A DNA stretch of 64,000 nt from CAWGYQ01 sp963817395 (GTDB taxonomy: Bacteria > Acidobacteriota > Vicinamibacteria > Vicinamibacterales > CAVPJW01): the NCBI GenBank assembly GCA_963817395.1, contig CAWFOC010000001.1, positions 124,001 through 188,000 on the forward strand, read 5' to 3'. Position 1 is the first letter of the stretch. The number at the start of each line of letters is the position of its first letter. Below the pieces are notes generated by a model, which was not told the origin of the DNA, made no database searches, and worked only from the letters and a program-made list of their open reading frames with translations. This document shows positions 18,779-26,696 of the stretch, in pieces. The translations under genes were made by a program, and so were the position numbers.

Positions 18779-19168
18779 TCAAGCACGCTGCGCGCCGCTT
18801 CGCGGTGCCTCCCCTTGGTCGGCATCCTTGACCGCCGCTCCGCTGCGGGCCGGCTGGCCTATAGGGCCGAAATGGGATTCTGCGGACCGCCGCGGTTCCG
18901 CTGCCAGGTCGAAGGCCTCGCGATCGTGTGACCGTCGGAGCTTCGCGTCGAGCCACTGCAGGAGGTCGCTGGCGGTCCGCAGCGCCGGCACACCTTCGTG
19001 GCCGACGGCGGCCAAGACGGCGCCACCAATCAGGATTTTCCGCCGGGTATCGCGTTTGCGTTCGGCATGACCGGCGCGCGCGAGGAGCCGCCCTTTCTTC
19101 ATTCGCAACCGCGCGAGCCGTTCGTCGAGCGCCTGAATGCGGGCATGGATCTTCTCGGACTGCGGCAT
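18779..19168 (-). CDS. MobC/TraD-like mobilization accessory protein
   Basis: The ATG at 19168 gives 129 residues: a basic coiled-coil N-terminal half (IHARIQALDERLARLRMKKG), then RKRDTRRKILIGGAVLAAVG and LLQWLDAKLRRSHDREAFDL. This is the layout of the small relaxosome proteins found next to MobA/MobL relaxases. It is divergent from the relaxase, with the oriT-like hairpin between them. It would help open or bind oriT DNA. The C-terminal 35 residues have weaker character and may be extended by an indel. Confidence 0.65.
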   Translation of the reverse strand: MPQSEKIHARIQALDERLARLRMKKGRLLARAGHAERKRDTRRKILIGGAVLAAVGHEGVPALRTASDLLQWLDAKLRRSHDREAFDLAAEPRRSAESHFGPIGQPARSGAAVKDADQGEAPRSGAQRA

Positions 19169-19288
19169 ATGGGATCTCCAAATGCCGGACCGCCGTTGCA
19201 GCTCGAGTGCCAGAGACGACCGAGCGTGACGCGCGCGTGAGAAATAGCACGCCGCGCGTGCGGGCATGGAGCCTGCAGGACGACGACA

Positions 19289-19345
19289 GTCGGCCAAAGG
19301 CGCACTTTGGCGTTTCTGCGAAACACGCGTGCGCCTTTGGCCGAC
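19289..19345. other. Probable oriT (MobQ/RSF1010-like hairpin)
   Basis: A perfect 17-bp inverted repeat (GTCGGCCAAAGGCGCAC at 19289-19305, its complement at 19329-19345) encloses an inner stem of GCGTTTC (19310-19316) and GAAAC (19320-19324). The inner stem is followed by GTGCGCCTT. As I recall it, the RSF1010/R1162 oriT has a GTTTC/GAAAC hairpin followed by GTGCGCCCT, with the nick in GTGCG/CC. The site lies between divergent mobC-like and relaxase genes, the expected place. The similarity is from memory, not an alignment. Confidence 0.72.
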
Positions 19346-19414
19346 CTGAGGTTCAGCGATGGAGTGGTTCGAACGCACACGACAGCATCCGCGGCGGTGG
19401 ACGCGCGCGCGGGA

Positions 19415-20295
19415 GTGGCGGCTGCTACCACCTGTCATTCCGATCGGGGTCGCGCGCCTGCGGCTCGTGCGCGAGCGCCGCGCACGACTACATCACCCGC
19501 AGCGAGGCGTACGACGATCCGGAGCGGGACGCCGCCGTCTACACGGAGTCTGGTCACATGCCGTCCTGGGCTGACGACGAGGCGCGCCAGTACTGGGACG
19601 CTGCAGACCTCTACGAACGCGCGAACGGGCGTCTCTACGTCAGCGCGGATTTCGCTCTCCCCCGCGGCCTGGACCGAGACGATCAGATCGCCCTGGCGCG
19701 CTCATTCGCCCATGAGCTCACCGACAGCGAGCAACTCCCTTACACCCTGGCGATCCATGCCGGCCGCGACGCCAACGGCGATGAACACAATCCGCATGCG
19801 CACGTGATGATCTCTGAGCGCCAGAACGACGGCATCGAGCGGGATCGAGCGCAGTGGTTTCGACGAGCGAATTCCGCCCATCCGGATCGGGGCGGCGCGC
19901 CGAAGAGCCGAACGTTTCACGGACGCGAATGGATGGAACATGCACGCGAGCGATGGGCCGAACTGACGAACGAGATGCTCGGCGCGCGTGGGCGTGAGGA
20001 ACGCGTCGACCATCGCAGCTACGAGCGCCAGGGAGTTGACCGCGATCCCGGCCGCCACTATGGACCTGCGGCGGCCCACATGACCGCCAGAGGACGTGAG
20101 CACGACCGTCTCGAAGAGGCCGTTGCCCATATCGACCGCCAGGACACCATACGAACTATCGATCGCGAGATCGACGTCCTGGAGAGCAGCAGCGGCGGCG
20201 GGAGAGGCGCCGTGGGACATGAAAGCGATCGACCACGACAACAACGCGACCGGGCCACACCTGGACGCGACGACGACCTGTCTCCCGGGAGGTAG
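19415..20295 (+). CDS. MobA/MobL-family relaxase (start unresolved)
   Basis: About 290 residues of a MobQ-type relaxase: the N-terminal strand YHLSFRSGS, then HDYITRSEAY, GRLYVSADFALPRG, and the HUH metal site in EHNPHAHVMISERQ; RTFHGREWMEHARERWAEL and HRSYERQGVDRDPG follow. The nicking Tyr is probably near the N-terminus. The conserved frame has no usable start codon before YHLSF; a GTG at 19415 would fit the usual N-terminus if one indel lies between 19417 and 19426. It would nick oriT and pilot the strand in transfer. It is much shorter than fused relaxase-helicases. Confidence 0.85.
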
Positions 20296-20297
20296 CC

Positions 20298-20756
20298 ATG
20301 CCAAGTGCCATCGACACGTTTCGGGCGCAGCGCGAGGCTGCTGAAGGCATTCACGGGTGCCTTCAGCAGATCGCCGAACTTCTCACGCGGCTTCGCCAGG
20401 AGGCCGATGCGATCGCGCACAACGACGACCTGCGCGCCGTCCTGCAGCGCGAGCAGAGCTGGCTCGCGCAAGCCGAGCGCACCGTGGCTGAAGTGCGCGA
20501 GTGGCGGGAACGGGAAGCCCGGCAGTTCTGGCCCGGCATTGTACGGCGTTGGGCCGTCGCGCTGATTCTTGCCCTTGTGTCGGCCTGGGCGGCCGGCGCG
20601 GGCTATGCCTTCGTGACGACACCACGGGAGGCAGAGCTGACGGCGCTCCGGGCGCGCGCCGGCTTCGCCGAACTCGTCGAACATCGCCTCGCGAAGATGA
20701 CGCGGACCGAGCGCCGCCAGTTTGACGCGCTGATGAAATGGGGTGACGGTCAGTGA
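20298..20756 (+). CDS. Membrane-anchored coiled-coil protein linked to relaxase
   Basis: A 152-residue protein whose ATG lies 2 bp after the relaxase stop. Residues 1-75 are a charged coiled coil (LLTRLRQEADAIAHNDDLRA), residues 83-105 a hydrophobic membrane segment (WAVALILALVSAWAAGAGYAF), and the rest a basic cytoplasmic or periplasmic tail. Position and topology resemble MobB-like accessory proteins of mobilizable plasmids, but I see no decisive motif. It is probably translationally coupled to the relaxase. Confidence 0.6.
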   Translation: MPSAIDTFRAQREAAEGIHGCLQQIAELLTRLRQEADAIAHNDDLRAVLQREQSWLAQAERTVAEVREWREREARQFWPGIVRRWAVALILALVSAWAAGAGYAFVTTPREAELTALRARAGFAELVEHRLAKMTRTERRQFDALMKWGDGQ

Positions 20757-20970
20757 GCGATGGTTAGACCCACCCGTGCTTAGAGTCTGTAACAAATCCT
20801 GAATCGCACGAACCGCTGCAGTTCGTCGGCCCACTCGACTAGTGCGATTCGAGCGCGTCCTCGGCCGATTACCAAACCCTAGGCGACTTGAACGAAGCCG
20901 CTGGCGCGGCGGCCGACGGGCAGCCGGGTAGCTCGTAGCAGGATAGGGTGCGTGGTCACAGGAGGTGACT

Positions 20971-21873
20971 GTGACCAAGCTACTGCAATGCCTGCGCGAC
21001 GAGTTAGTGCGTCGCGATTACGCCGCGTCGACCATCCGCAGCTACATCCAGATCGTTGACGCGTTCCGCCAGCACAGTGGCGCGCGCCTCGATCGGCTCA
21101 CCCCGCCCCAGCTCCGACGCTACCACCTGTTTCTGCTCGAGGAGCGACGGCTCGCCGTGGGCACGGTGGTCACGCAGATCTGTGCGCTGCGGTTCTTCTG
21201 CCGGTATGTGCTGAAGCGGCGCGATGTACGCGAGGACCTGCCGTATCCGAAGCAGCGGCTCCGCTTACCGGTCGTCCTCAGTCCCGACGAGGTCCAGCGC
21301 CTGATTGCGGGGGCGAAGAATCTGTATCACCGCACGCTGTTGCTGACCCTCTACGGCGCTGGCTTGCGCCGCAGCGAAACGTGCCAGCTCAAAGTCCGCG
21401 ACATCGACAGCCAGCGCATGGTGCTCCGGGTCGAGCAAGGCAAAGGCGGTCGCGATCGCGAGATCCCTCTCAGTCCGACGCTCCTCGCCGCGCTGCGCGA
21501 GTACTACCGCTGGATGCGGCCGCGGACCTATCTCTTCCCGGGGACGCACCACGGCTGGCGGGCCGATGCGCCAATCACCACGAAGGTGATCTGGGAGGCT
21601 GTCCGTCTGGCCGCGCGAAAGGCCGGCATCGACAAACACGTCACGCCCCACACGCTGCGGCACACGTACGCGACCCATCTATTGGAAGCAGGCGCCGACC
21701 TGCGGACGATTCAGCTCCTCCTGGGCCATGCCGACCTGTCGCACACCACGGTGTATCTCCACCTCTCGCGTCGCCATCTTCAGGCTGCGCCGAATCCGCT
21801 GGAGCAGCTGCAGGTGCCGGCGCCCGTGGTCCTCCCGCGGTCGCGGCTGAAGCGGAAGCCCAATCCGGCATGA
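20971..21873 (+). CDS. IS91-associated tyrosine recombinase (XerD-like)
   Basis: About 300 residues. The GTG at 20971 has GGAGG 5 bp upstream; another GTG at 20965 overlaps that site. The N-terminal SAM-like domain (YAASTIRSYIQIVDAFRQH) precedes the catalytic domain: first Arg in LYGAGLRRSETCQL, catalytic Lys region VEQGKGGRDREIPL, HxLRH in TPHTLRHTYATHLL, LLGHADLSHT and the nucleophile Tyr in TTVYLHLSRRH. It lacks the extra IntI-specific patch, so it is not an integron integrase. Its stop overlaps the transposase start (ATGA). Confidence 0.88.
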   Translation: MTKLLQCLRDELVRRDYAASTIRSYIQIVDAFRQHSGARLDRLTPPQLRRYHLFLLEERRLAVGTVVTQICALRFFCRYVLKRRDVREDLPYPKQRLRLPVVLSPDEVQRLIAGAKNLYHRTLLLTLYGAGLRRSETCQLKVRDIDSQRMVLRVEQGKGGRDREIPLSPTLLAALREYYRWMRPRTYLFPGTHHGWRADAPITTKVIWEAVRLAARKAGIDKHVTPHTLRHTYATHLLEAGADLRTIQLLLGHADLSHTTVYLHLSRRHLQAAPNPLEQLQVPAPVVLPRSRLKRKPNPA

Positions 21874-23063
21874 GCCGGCCTGCGGTGGAGGTGGCCGACA
21901 TCCTCCACGCGCAGGGCGACGCCTTCGTCGAGCAACATCCGTGGCTGAGCGTGCAGCAGCGATCGGTCCTTCGGGCAATCGTGCGCTGTCGCACCGCCGC
22001 ACTGGGTGGGCATCTCGATCGGTGTGGCGCCTGCGGGCATCAGGCCATCTCCTATAACTCGTGTCGGAACCGGCACTGCCCGAAGTGCCAGGCCCAGGCA
22101 CGGGAGCGCTGGCTCCACGCGCGCGAGCGGGACCTGCTCGACGTGCCGTATGTACACGTCGTCGTCACGCTTCCGCATGGCCTGCTGCCTCTGGCCTATC
22201 GGAACAGCACTCGCTTGTACAGGTGGCTCTTGCACGCCAGCGCGACGACGCTCCGGGAGGTCGCCGCCGACCCCCGCCATCTCGGTGCGGAGATTGGCGT
22301 GCTCAGCATCCTCCACACGTGGGGGCAGACGCTGGTTCGTCATCCCCATGTCCACTGCGTCGTACCGGCGGGCGGACTCTCACCCGATCACACGCGCTGG
22401 ATGGCCCCGAAGTACGCCGGCTTCTTCCTGCCTGTGAAGATCCTCAGTCGGGTCTTCCGTGGGAAGTTTGTCGAAGCGCTCCGACAGGCGTACAACCGGA
22501 ACGAGCTCGATCTCGCCGGAGGGAGCGAGCACCTGCGAGACCCGGCCGCGTGGCGGGCCTTCGTCGACGCACTCTTCCAGACCGATTGGGTCGTCTACGC
22601 CAAGCCAGCCTTTGGCGGCGCGCCTGCCGTCCTCCGGTACCTCGGGCGCTATACGCATCGCGTGGCGATCAGCAATCACCGACTGCTCGCCTTCGATGGC
22701 CAGCACGTCACCTTCTCCTACAAGGACTACGCCCATGGCGACGCGCGCCGCACGATGACGCTCACCGCCATGGAGTTTCTGCGTCGCTTCGTCCAACACA
22801 TTCTCCCGCGCGGTTTCGTGCGTATCCGGCAGTCAGGATTCCTCGCGAACACGTGCCGGGTCGCCCGCGTAGCCCGTGCCCGGACCATCCTCACCACACC
22901 CTCGCCACCGGCGCCGGCCACCGACACGACCGCACCTACAACTACCGACACATCAGCCTGCGCAACGTGGGCGTGTCCGCGGTGCGGCGCCGCGATGATC
23001 GTCGGGCCCATCCTCTCGGCCTGCCGCCTCGCGACCGTCACCTGGCGTTTCGATAGCTCATGA
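21870..23063 (+). CDS. IS91-family HUH transposase
   Basis: The ATG at 21870 overlaps the recombinase stop and gives 397 residues. An N-terminal zinc-binding domain (CGACGHQAISYNSCRNRHCPKC) is followed by the HUH site in RHPHVHCVVPAGG and the catalytic Tyr region YLGRYTHRVAISNH. The C-terminus contains a second Cys pair (CPRCG). IS91-type transposases nick at oriIS and copy by rolling circle. The gene appears intact, one of few long conserved genes here without a frame break. Confidence 0.9.
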   Translation: MSRPAVEVADILHAQGDAFVEQHPWLSVQQRSVLRAIVRCRTAALGGHLDRCGACGHQAISYNSCRNRHCPKCQAQARERWLHARERDLLDVPYVHVVVTLPHGLLPLAYRNSTRLYRWLLHASATTLREVAADPRHLGAEIGVLSILHTWGQTLVRHPHVHCVVPAGGLSPDHTRWMAPKYAGFFLPVKILSRVFRGKFVEALRQAYNRNELDLAGGSEHLRDPAAWRAFVDALFQTDWVVYAKPAFGGAPAVLRYLGRYTHRVAISNHRLLAFDGQHVTFSYKDYAHGDARRTMTLTAMEFLRRFVQHILPRGFVRIRQSGFLANTCRVARVARARTILTTPSPPAPATDTTAPTTTDTSACATWACPRCGAAMIVGPILSACRLATVTWRFDSS

Positions 23064-23647
23064 GCACCGACTCTGGTCAGAGCCGGCGTCTTCGACCACG
23101 TGATCGCCCACGTCTCGGGAGAGGTGTGCATCGACCCGCCGATCGAGGGCGGCGTAGCGGCACTCCCTGGCGCACGCGTCATCAACCAGGTGGGCGCCGC
23201 CGCCGCTCGCGCGTCGCCGGCTTCTCGATTCCCGCCCGTGTACGCTCGCCGATCGCGATTCCAGCTCCATAGCCGGCCGCCGCGCCAGCGGCTTCCTTCA
23301 AGTCTCGTTATCGAAAGTGCCTCGGCATCGGCATCAGGCTGCGTGTCCGGCCTTTCGCGCCGAGGCACTTCCGATCAACGCTAGCGACTTATGGGGAGTG
23401 AACACCACGGACAGGCGGGAGGCGCGTGGCGGCAGACCTCGACCGATGTTATGCAGACCAGCCTAATTCCGCGACGGCTGACGTCCAGGCGCCCAGAAGA
23501 CCAATCCGTTCAATACTCTCCGAAGATTCTGGAGCTCCGTCGGCTTCGCGTTATGCTGCGGGCCGCGCAGAGCCGTACGAGATGTGCTGGTCGGCCTACT
23601 GTTAGTTAGGCAGCGCGTTTGTGGGGCCTGTGCATCAGGGAGAGGCT
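23064..23647. other. Intergenic stretch: IS91 right end to first cassette
   Basis: No gene is supported in this 584-bp stretch. It holds the right hairpin of the IS91-like element (23315-23370) and, at 23605-23611, GTTAGGC, which fits the core of an integron recombination site 37 bp before the NTF2-like start. A convincing left arm for that site is not found; GCCTAAT at 23461 is a weak candidate at 150 bp. Confidence 0.5.
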
Positions 23648-24118
23648 GTGAGATTCCGACGACTGACTTCGGCGCTGCCGTTCGTACTCGCTGCCAGTTT
23701 GCTGGCGACTGCCCTTGTCGCCCAGCCCGGGCCCAAGGAGGAAGTTGCCGCCGCGACCCTGACCTGGGGCCAGACTCTAGGACGAAATGATCCTGACGAA
23801 GTTGTACTTCTGTATGCGACTGATGGGGTTCTTTGGGGGACGCTCTCTCCTACGGTTCGAGCGGATCGAGCGGCGCTGCGCGACTACTTCATCACCGCGT
23901 TCAAGGTGTTGCCCAGTCTCAAGGTCACATTCGACGAGCAGTTGATCCGCGTCTACGGCAACACTGCCGTCAACACCGGCTCGTACACATTCTCGTATCT
24001 TAAGGACGGACAAACCACGACGTTGCCGGCGCGCTATAGCTTCACCTTCGTGAAAGAAGGCGAGAAGTGGATAATCGTTGACCATCACTCATCGTTGATG
24101 CCTATCCCTCCTGGGTAG
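23648..24118 (+). CDS. Exported NTF2-like/SnoaL-type protein (cassette gene)
   Basis: A GTG at 23648 with GGGAGAGG upstream gives 156 residues. A signal peptide (LPFVLAASLLATALVAQ) precedes an NTF2-like fold of the SgcJ/DUF4440 type: LTWGQTLGRNDPDEVVLLYA, then FTFVKEGEKWIIVDHHSS. Members are small cone-shaped ligand-binding or isomerase-like proteins; no catalytic residues can be assigned. An attC-like hairpin begins directly after the stop codon and a core-type GTTAGGC lies just upstream, so it looks like an integron cassette gene. Confidence 0.8.
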   Translation: MRFRRLTSALPFVLAASLLATALVAQPGPKEEVAAATLTWGQTLGRNDPDEVVLLYATDGVLWGTLSPTVRADRAALRDYFITAFKVLPSLKVTFDEQLIRVYGNTAVNTGSYTFSYLKDGQTTTLPARYSFTFVKEGEKWIIVDHHSSLMPIPPG

Positions 24119-24195
24119 GCAACTACGTGGGGTGGATAGCCATGCCGGAAAGAGATCGCACAGGGTTTGCGAACCGAAAAGACCCCACGCGTTGC
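24119..24195 (+). other. Degenerate attC-like site
   Basis: An imperfect 77-bp palindrome starts right after the NTF2-like stop. The left arm GCAACTACGTGGGGT (24119-24133) pairs with ACCCCACGCGTTGC (24182-24195), leaving a small internal bulge. The obligatory AAC/GTT triplets are present and the length fits integron attC sites. The core sequences depart from the RYYYAAC/GTTRRRY consensus and the unpaired spacers are short, so this is only a candidate. Confidence 0.45.
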
Positions 24196-24293
24196 ACTGG
24201 ACGTCACGATCCAAGCCCGCCAAACGAACAAAGACGTGTCGGATGAGATCCCATGATGAAGCGAGAGGGTTGACACATACAGGGGAGAGACTC

Positions 24294-24704
24294 ATGAGAC
24301 GACGAGTGGCGATCATGTTGGGCTTGACCTTCGCCGTCGGGATCGCGTTCGGCGTCATCGGGAATCAGTTCCTCAATGCCCAGCAATCACCCATCAAGCG
24401 CACCGAGGTGCTCAAGACAGAGATGGCTGGCGTGGAGGGCAAGGAATCGCACATGTGGGTCGCGGAGATTGCCCCAGGGGCAGCGACGGGCAAACACGCC
24501 CACCCGACGCCCAGGTTTGTCTATGTCATGGCCGGCTCCGTCACGTTAGAGATCGAAGGGAAGTCGCCCCAGACCTTCAAGGCGGGCGAGGGGTTCCAAG
24601 AAATGCCCGATGTCGTCCACAATTTCAGCAATGCGAGCACGACCGAGGCGGCGACGGCCCTGGGGTTGCAAATCGCCGGGAAGGGTCAACCGCTCCAGTA
24701 TTGA
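24294..24704 (+). CDS. Exported cupin-domain protein (cassette gene)
   Basis: The ATG at 24294 (GGGGAGAG upstream) gives 136 residues: an N-terminal signal or anchor (VAIMLGLTFAVGIAFGVIG) then a single cupin barrel. Metal-site motifs are recognisable as ATGKHAHPTPRFVYVMAG and PDVVHNFSNAS, with His residues in both. It is a small periplasmic cupin of unknown substrate. It lies about 100 bp after the degenerate attC and 265 bp before the canonical attC, so it is probably carried in a cassette of its own or with the degraded frame that follows. Confidence 0.8.
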   Translation: MRRRVAIMLGLTFAVGIAFGVIGNQFLNAQQSPIKRTEVLKTEMAGVEGKESHMWVAEIAPGAATGKHAHPTPRFVYVMAGSVTLEIEGKSPQTFKAGEGFQEMPDVVHNFSNASTTEAATALGLQIAGKGQPLQY

Positions 24705-24744
24705 AGGGGCAGCGGGGGCGGTATTGGCGCAGTCTATCTCGATG

Positions 24745-24955
24745 AGTCCCTCTTTCCGTCTATTGGCGGATCGATCCGCATCTATCTTGCGCCGCGCGTG
24801 AGCGCGGATCCGGTGATCTTGGTCGTGCAGCGCAGGCCTCGCTTGTCTGCAAATACTTCACAGGCCGAAACGTCATCGTGAAGGTGTTCTGGTACGCTCC
24901 CAATAACGTCCTGGGTCGAGATGAGTGTCCCTTCTTCCTTGGCCCGGGCGAGTGA
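24745..24955 (+). pseudogene. Degraded cassette reading frame
   Basis: The 265 bp between the cupin stop and the attC hold a frame whose end reads protein-like (GRNVIVKVFWYAPNNVLGRD, then CPFFLGPGE and a TGA at 24953-24955), 14 bp before the attC. A different frame upstream also looks coding (GGIGAVYLDESLFPSIGGSI). No start codon with a ribosome site is found. This suggests the 3' end of a broken small gene, perhaps the original cassette passenger. Family not recognised. Confidence 0.35.
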
Positions 24956-24969
24956 AGGGGGAAGGCGCA

Positions 24970-25048
24970 GCCTAACAGGCGATGGACCTGACGTCGCGGG
25001 CCGCTCTCGCGCCCCCGCGCGACGCAGGTCATCGCCAGTCCGTTAGGC
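24970..25048 (+). other. Integron attC site
   Basis: A 79-bp imperfect palindrome with R'' GCCTAAC (24970-24976) and R' GTTAGGC (25042-25048). Inside, GCGATGGACCTG pairs with CAGGTCATCGC, leaving one extrahelical G, and CGTCGCG pairs with CGCGACG further in. Terminal 7-mers, size, folded structure and bulged base all match the integron attC consensus. It separates the cupin region from the serine-hydrolase gene, which starts 32 bp later in the orientation expected for a cassette. Confidence 0.9.
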
Positions 25049-25079
25049 AGACGGAAGAACTGACGTCGGGAGGTGTGGA

Positions 25080-26309
25080 ATGTCGAAGGGTCTTCTTGCT
25101 GTCGCCACTGTCGTTACTGCATTGGTCGCGTCCCCAGCTCTGCCGCGCGCCGCTGACCCCCTTCCTCGGGCAGCGAGTCCTGAGGATGTCGGGCTATCGT
25201 CTGAGCGACTGGAGCGACTGGCTCGCGTCACCGATGGTCACGTCGAGTCTGGCCTGTTGCCCGGGGCCGTGATTCTGATCGCCCGCCACGGCAAGATCGC
25301 CTACTTCAAGACCTTTGGCTACCGTGATCGGGGCGCGAGAGCCGCGATGCCAGCTGACGCGATTTTTCGCCTCGCGTCATTGACCAAGCCGATCGTCAGC
25401 GTCGCGGCGATGATGCTCCACGAAGAGGGCAAGTTCCAGATCTATGACCCGGTGTCGCAGTACCTGCCTGAGTTTGCAGCGCCAGCCGTCGGTATCGATC
25501 GCGTCCCCGCCATTCGGAGCATCACGATTCAAGACCTCCTTCGGCATACCTCAGGACTCACCGACGGGAACGGGGATACGCCGGTCGACAGGCTCTATGG
25601 CGATGCCGACTTGCGGAATAGAGACCACACCAATGCGGATCTCGTCACCAAGCTTGCGAAGCTGCCCCTTCTGCATCAGCCTGGGACGCGCTGGCACTAT
25701 GGGCTATCGACGGATGTTCTTGGGCGCTTGGTGGAAGTGGTTTCAGGTAAAGGGCTTGGAGCGTTTCTCGCTGATCGGATCTTTCGACCCTTGGGCATGG
25801 ACGACACAGCGTTCTCCTTGCCGGCGGCGAAAGTCGCTCGCGCGGCTCAGCCCTGGCAGCGTCCTGGTGGCCCGCCAATGACACCACGTTTTGATGTGGC
25901 TGTTGCGCCCCGGCTCGAGAGCGGCGGCGGCGGCCTCGTCAGCACGGCGACGGATTATCTGCGTTTCAGCCAGATGCTGCTCAACGGCGGGGAGTTCAAC
26001 GGGGTCCGTCTTCTCGGGCGCAAAACCATTGATTTCATGACCGCCGATCACCTCGGCCTGATTCCTGGCCAGCAGGAGGGCATGGGGTGGGGCCTCGGTT
26101 TTCAGGTCCGACGAGACGCTGGTATCGCGGGGCTGCCAGGCTCGGTTGGCGAATACGGGTGGGCCGGCAACACCGGGACCATTTTCTGGGTTGACCCGAA
26201 GGAGCAACTCGTTGCGATCTACATGATCCAGGTAAGTGCGGAGGACCGGATCTACCTCCGAAACCAATTCAGGTCACTTGTGTCCCAAGCAGTGATCGGT
26301 CGCCCATAG
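25080..26309 (+). CDS. Exported serine hydrolase, beta-lactamase/class C family (cassette gene)
   Basis: A 409-residue protein with a signal peptide, ATG 32 bp after the attC and GGGAGG upstream. It has the serine hydrolase fingerprint of class C beta-lactamases, esterases and D-Ala-D-Ala peptidases: SLTK (SxxK nucleophile and base) in FRLASLTKPIVS, a Tyr box in WHYGLSTDVLG (YGL instead of YxN), and the third element near GWAGNTGTIF. Esterase, amidase or peptidase activity is equally possible; true beta-lactamase activity should not be assumed. It is intact and on the cassette strand. Confidence 0.85.
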   Translation: MSKGLLAVATVVTALVASPALPRAADPLPRAASPEDVGLSSERLERLARVTDGHVESGLLPGAVILIARHGKIAYFKTFGYRDRGARAAMPADAIFRLASLTKPIVSVAAMMLHEEGKFQIYDPVSQYLPEFAAPAVGIDRVPAIRSITIQDLLRHTSGLTDGNGDTPVDRLYGDADLRNRDHTNADLVTKLAKLPLLHQPGTRWHYGLSTDVLGRLVEVVSGKGLGAFLADRIFRPLGMDDTAFSLPAAKVARAAQPWQRPGGPPMTPRFDVAVAPRLESGGGGLVSTATDYLRFSQMLLNGGEFNGVRLLGRKTIDFMTADHLGLIPGQQEGMGWGLGFQVRRDAGIAGLPGSVGEYGWAGNTGTIFWVDPKEQLVAIYMIQVSAEDRIYLRNQFRSLVSQAVIGRP

Positions 26310-26353
26310 TCCCTGGTCGTGCACTGCGTCAGCGTGGGTGATGGCCGGAGGCT

Positions 26354-26374
26354 GCCTAACCTTGCGCTGCACCA
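26354..26374 (+). other. Truncated attC (left half)
   Basis: GCCTAAC at 26354-26360 followed by CTTGCGCTGCACC lies 45 bp after the serine-hydrolase stop, as the R''-L'' arm of an attC should. The matching right arm (GGTGCAGCGCAAG and GTTRRRY) is absent; IS3-type sequence begins within about 20 bp. The cassette array therefore appears to have been cut here by an insertion or deletion. Confidence 0.6.
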
Positions 26375-26375
26375 G

Positions 26376-26680
26376 ACGGCAAATCTTCCCTCGATAAAGT
26401 AGACACTTCCACCTAACGGGACGTGTCGATGCCGCGAGCGGGTCGATCGAAAGTGCGAGCAGTGCAGCCTGGAGTTCAAGCTCGAGACGGTGAAGCTGAG
26501 TCAGTTGCCAGGCGTCGAGGTGCAGGCCGTGGCCGACGCACGGAGATCCACCCGTTCATGCTTCGCGGTGGCGGAAAGAAGCGCGCGATGGTGTGCTGCG
26601 GGGACGCGTGGCGGTGCTCAAGGCGTTGACGATTCCAGGAGCGTCTTCGCAGCGACCTCCGCCGGGCTCGTGCCATCCAA
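26376..26680 (+). pseudogene. IS3-type OrfA transposase remnant
   Basis: From about 26450 the DNA encodes CSLEFKLETVKLSQLPGVEV and, after a frame break near 26540, HPFMLRWRKEARDGVLRGRV then AVLKALT, the N-terminal helix-turn-helix part of an IS3-family OrfA. The stretch upstream (AAGTAGACACTTCCACCTAACGG) resembles the end of such an element. OrfB and the right end are missing. Coordinates are approximate. Confidence 0.6.
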
Positions 26681-26696
26681 TCTGAAGCGACTCACA

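Larger units (their letters stand above)
20801..23370 (+). mobile_element. IS91-family element with XerD-like recombinase (ends approximate)
   Basis: Two overlapping genes (a tyrosine recombinase and a HUH transposase) are bracketed by hairpins. On the left, GAATCGCAC (20801-20809) pairs with GTGCGATTC (20842-20850). On the right, AAGTGCCTCGGC (23315-23326) pairs with GCCGAGGCACTT (23359-23370). IS91-family elements move by rolling circle and have hairpin-bearing ends rather than inverted terminal repeats. Exact boundaries and the GTTC/CTTG-type target are not established. It may have carried or captured the adjacent cassettes, since IS91/ISCR elements can transduce neighbouring DNA. Confidence 0.75.

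Noticed and set aside
20971..21873. Tyrosine recombinase as a possible integron integrase
   Set aside because: It lacks the IntI-specific extra patch and overlaps an IS91 transposase start, the arrangement of IS91-associated recombinases.
25080..26309. Antibiotic-resistance beta-lactamase carried on a cassette
   Set aside because: The SxxK family includes esterases and peptidases, and the Tyr box departs from the class C YxN; resistance should not be claimed.
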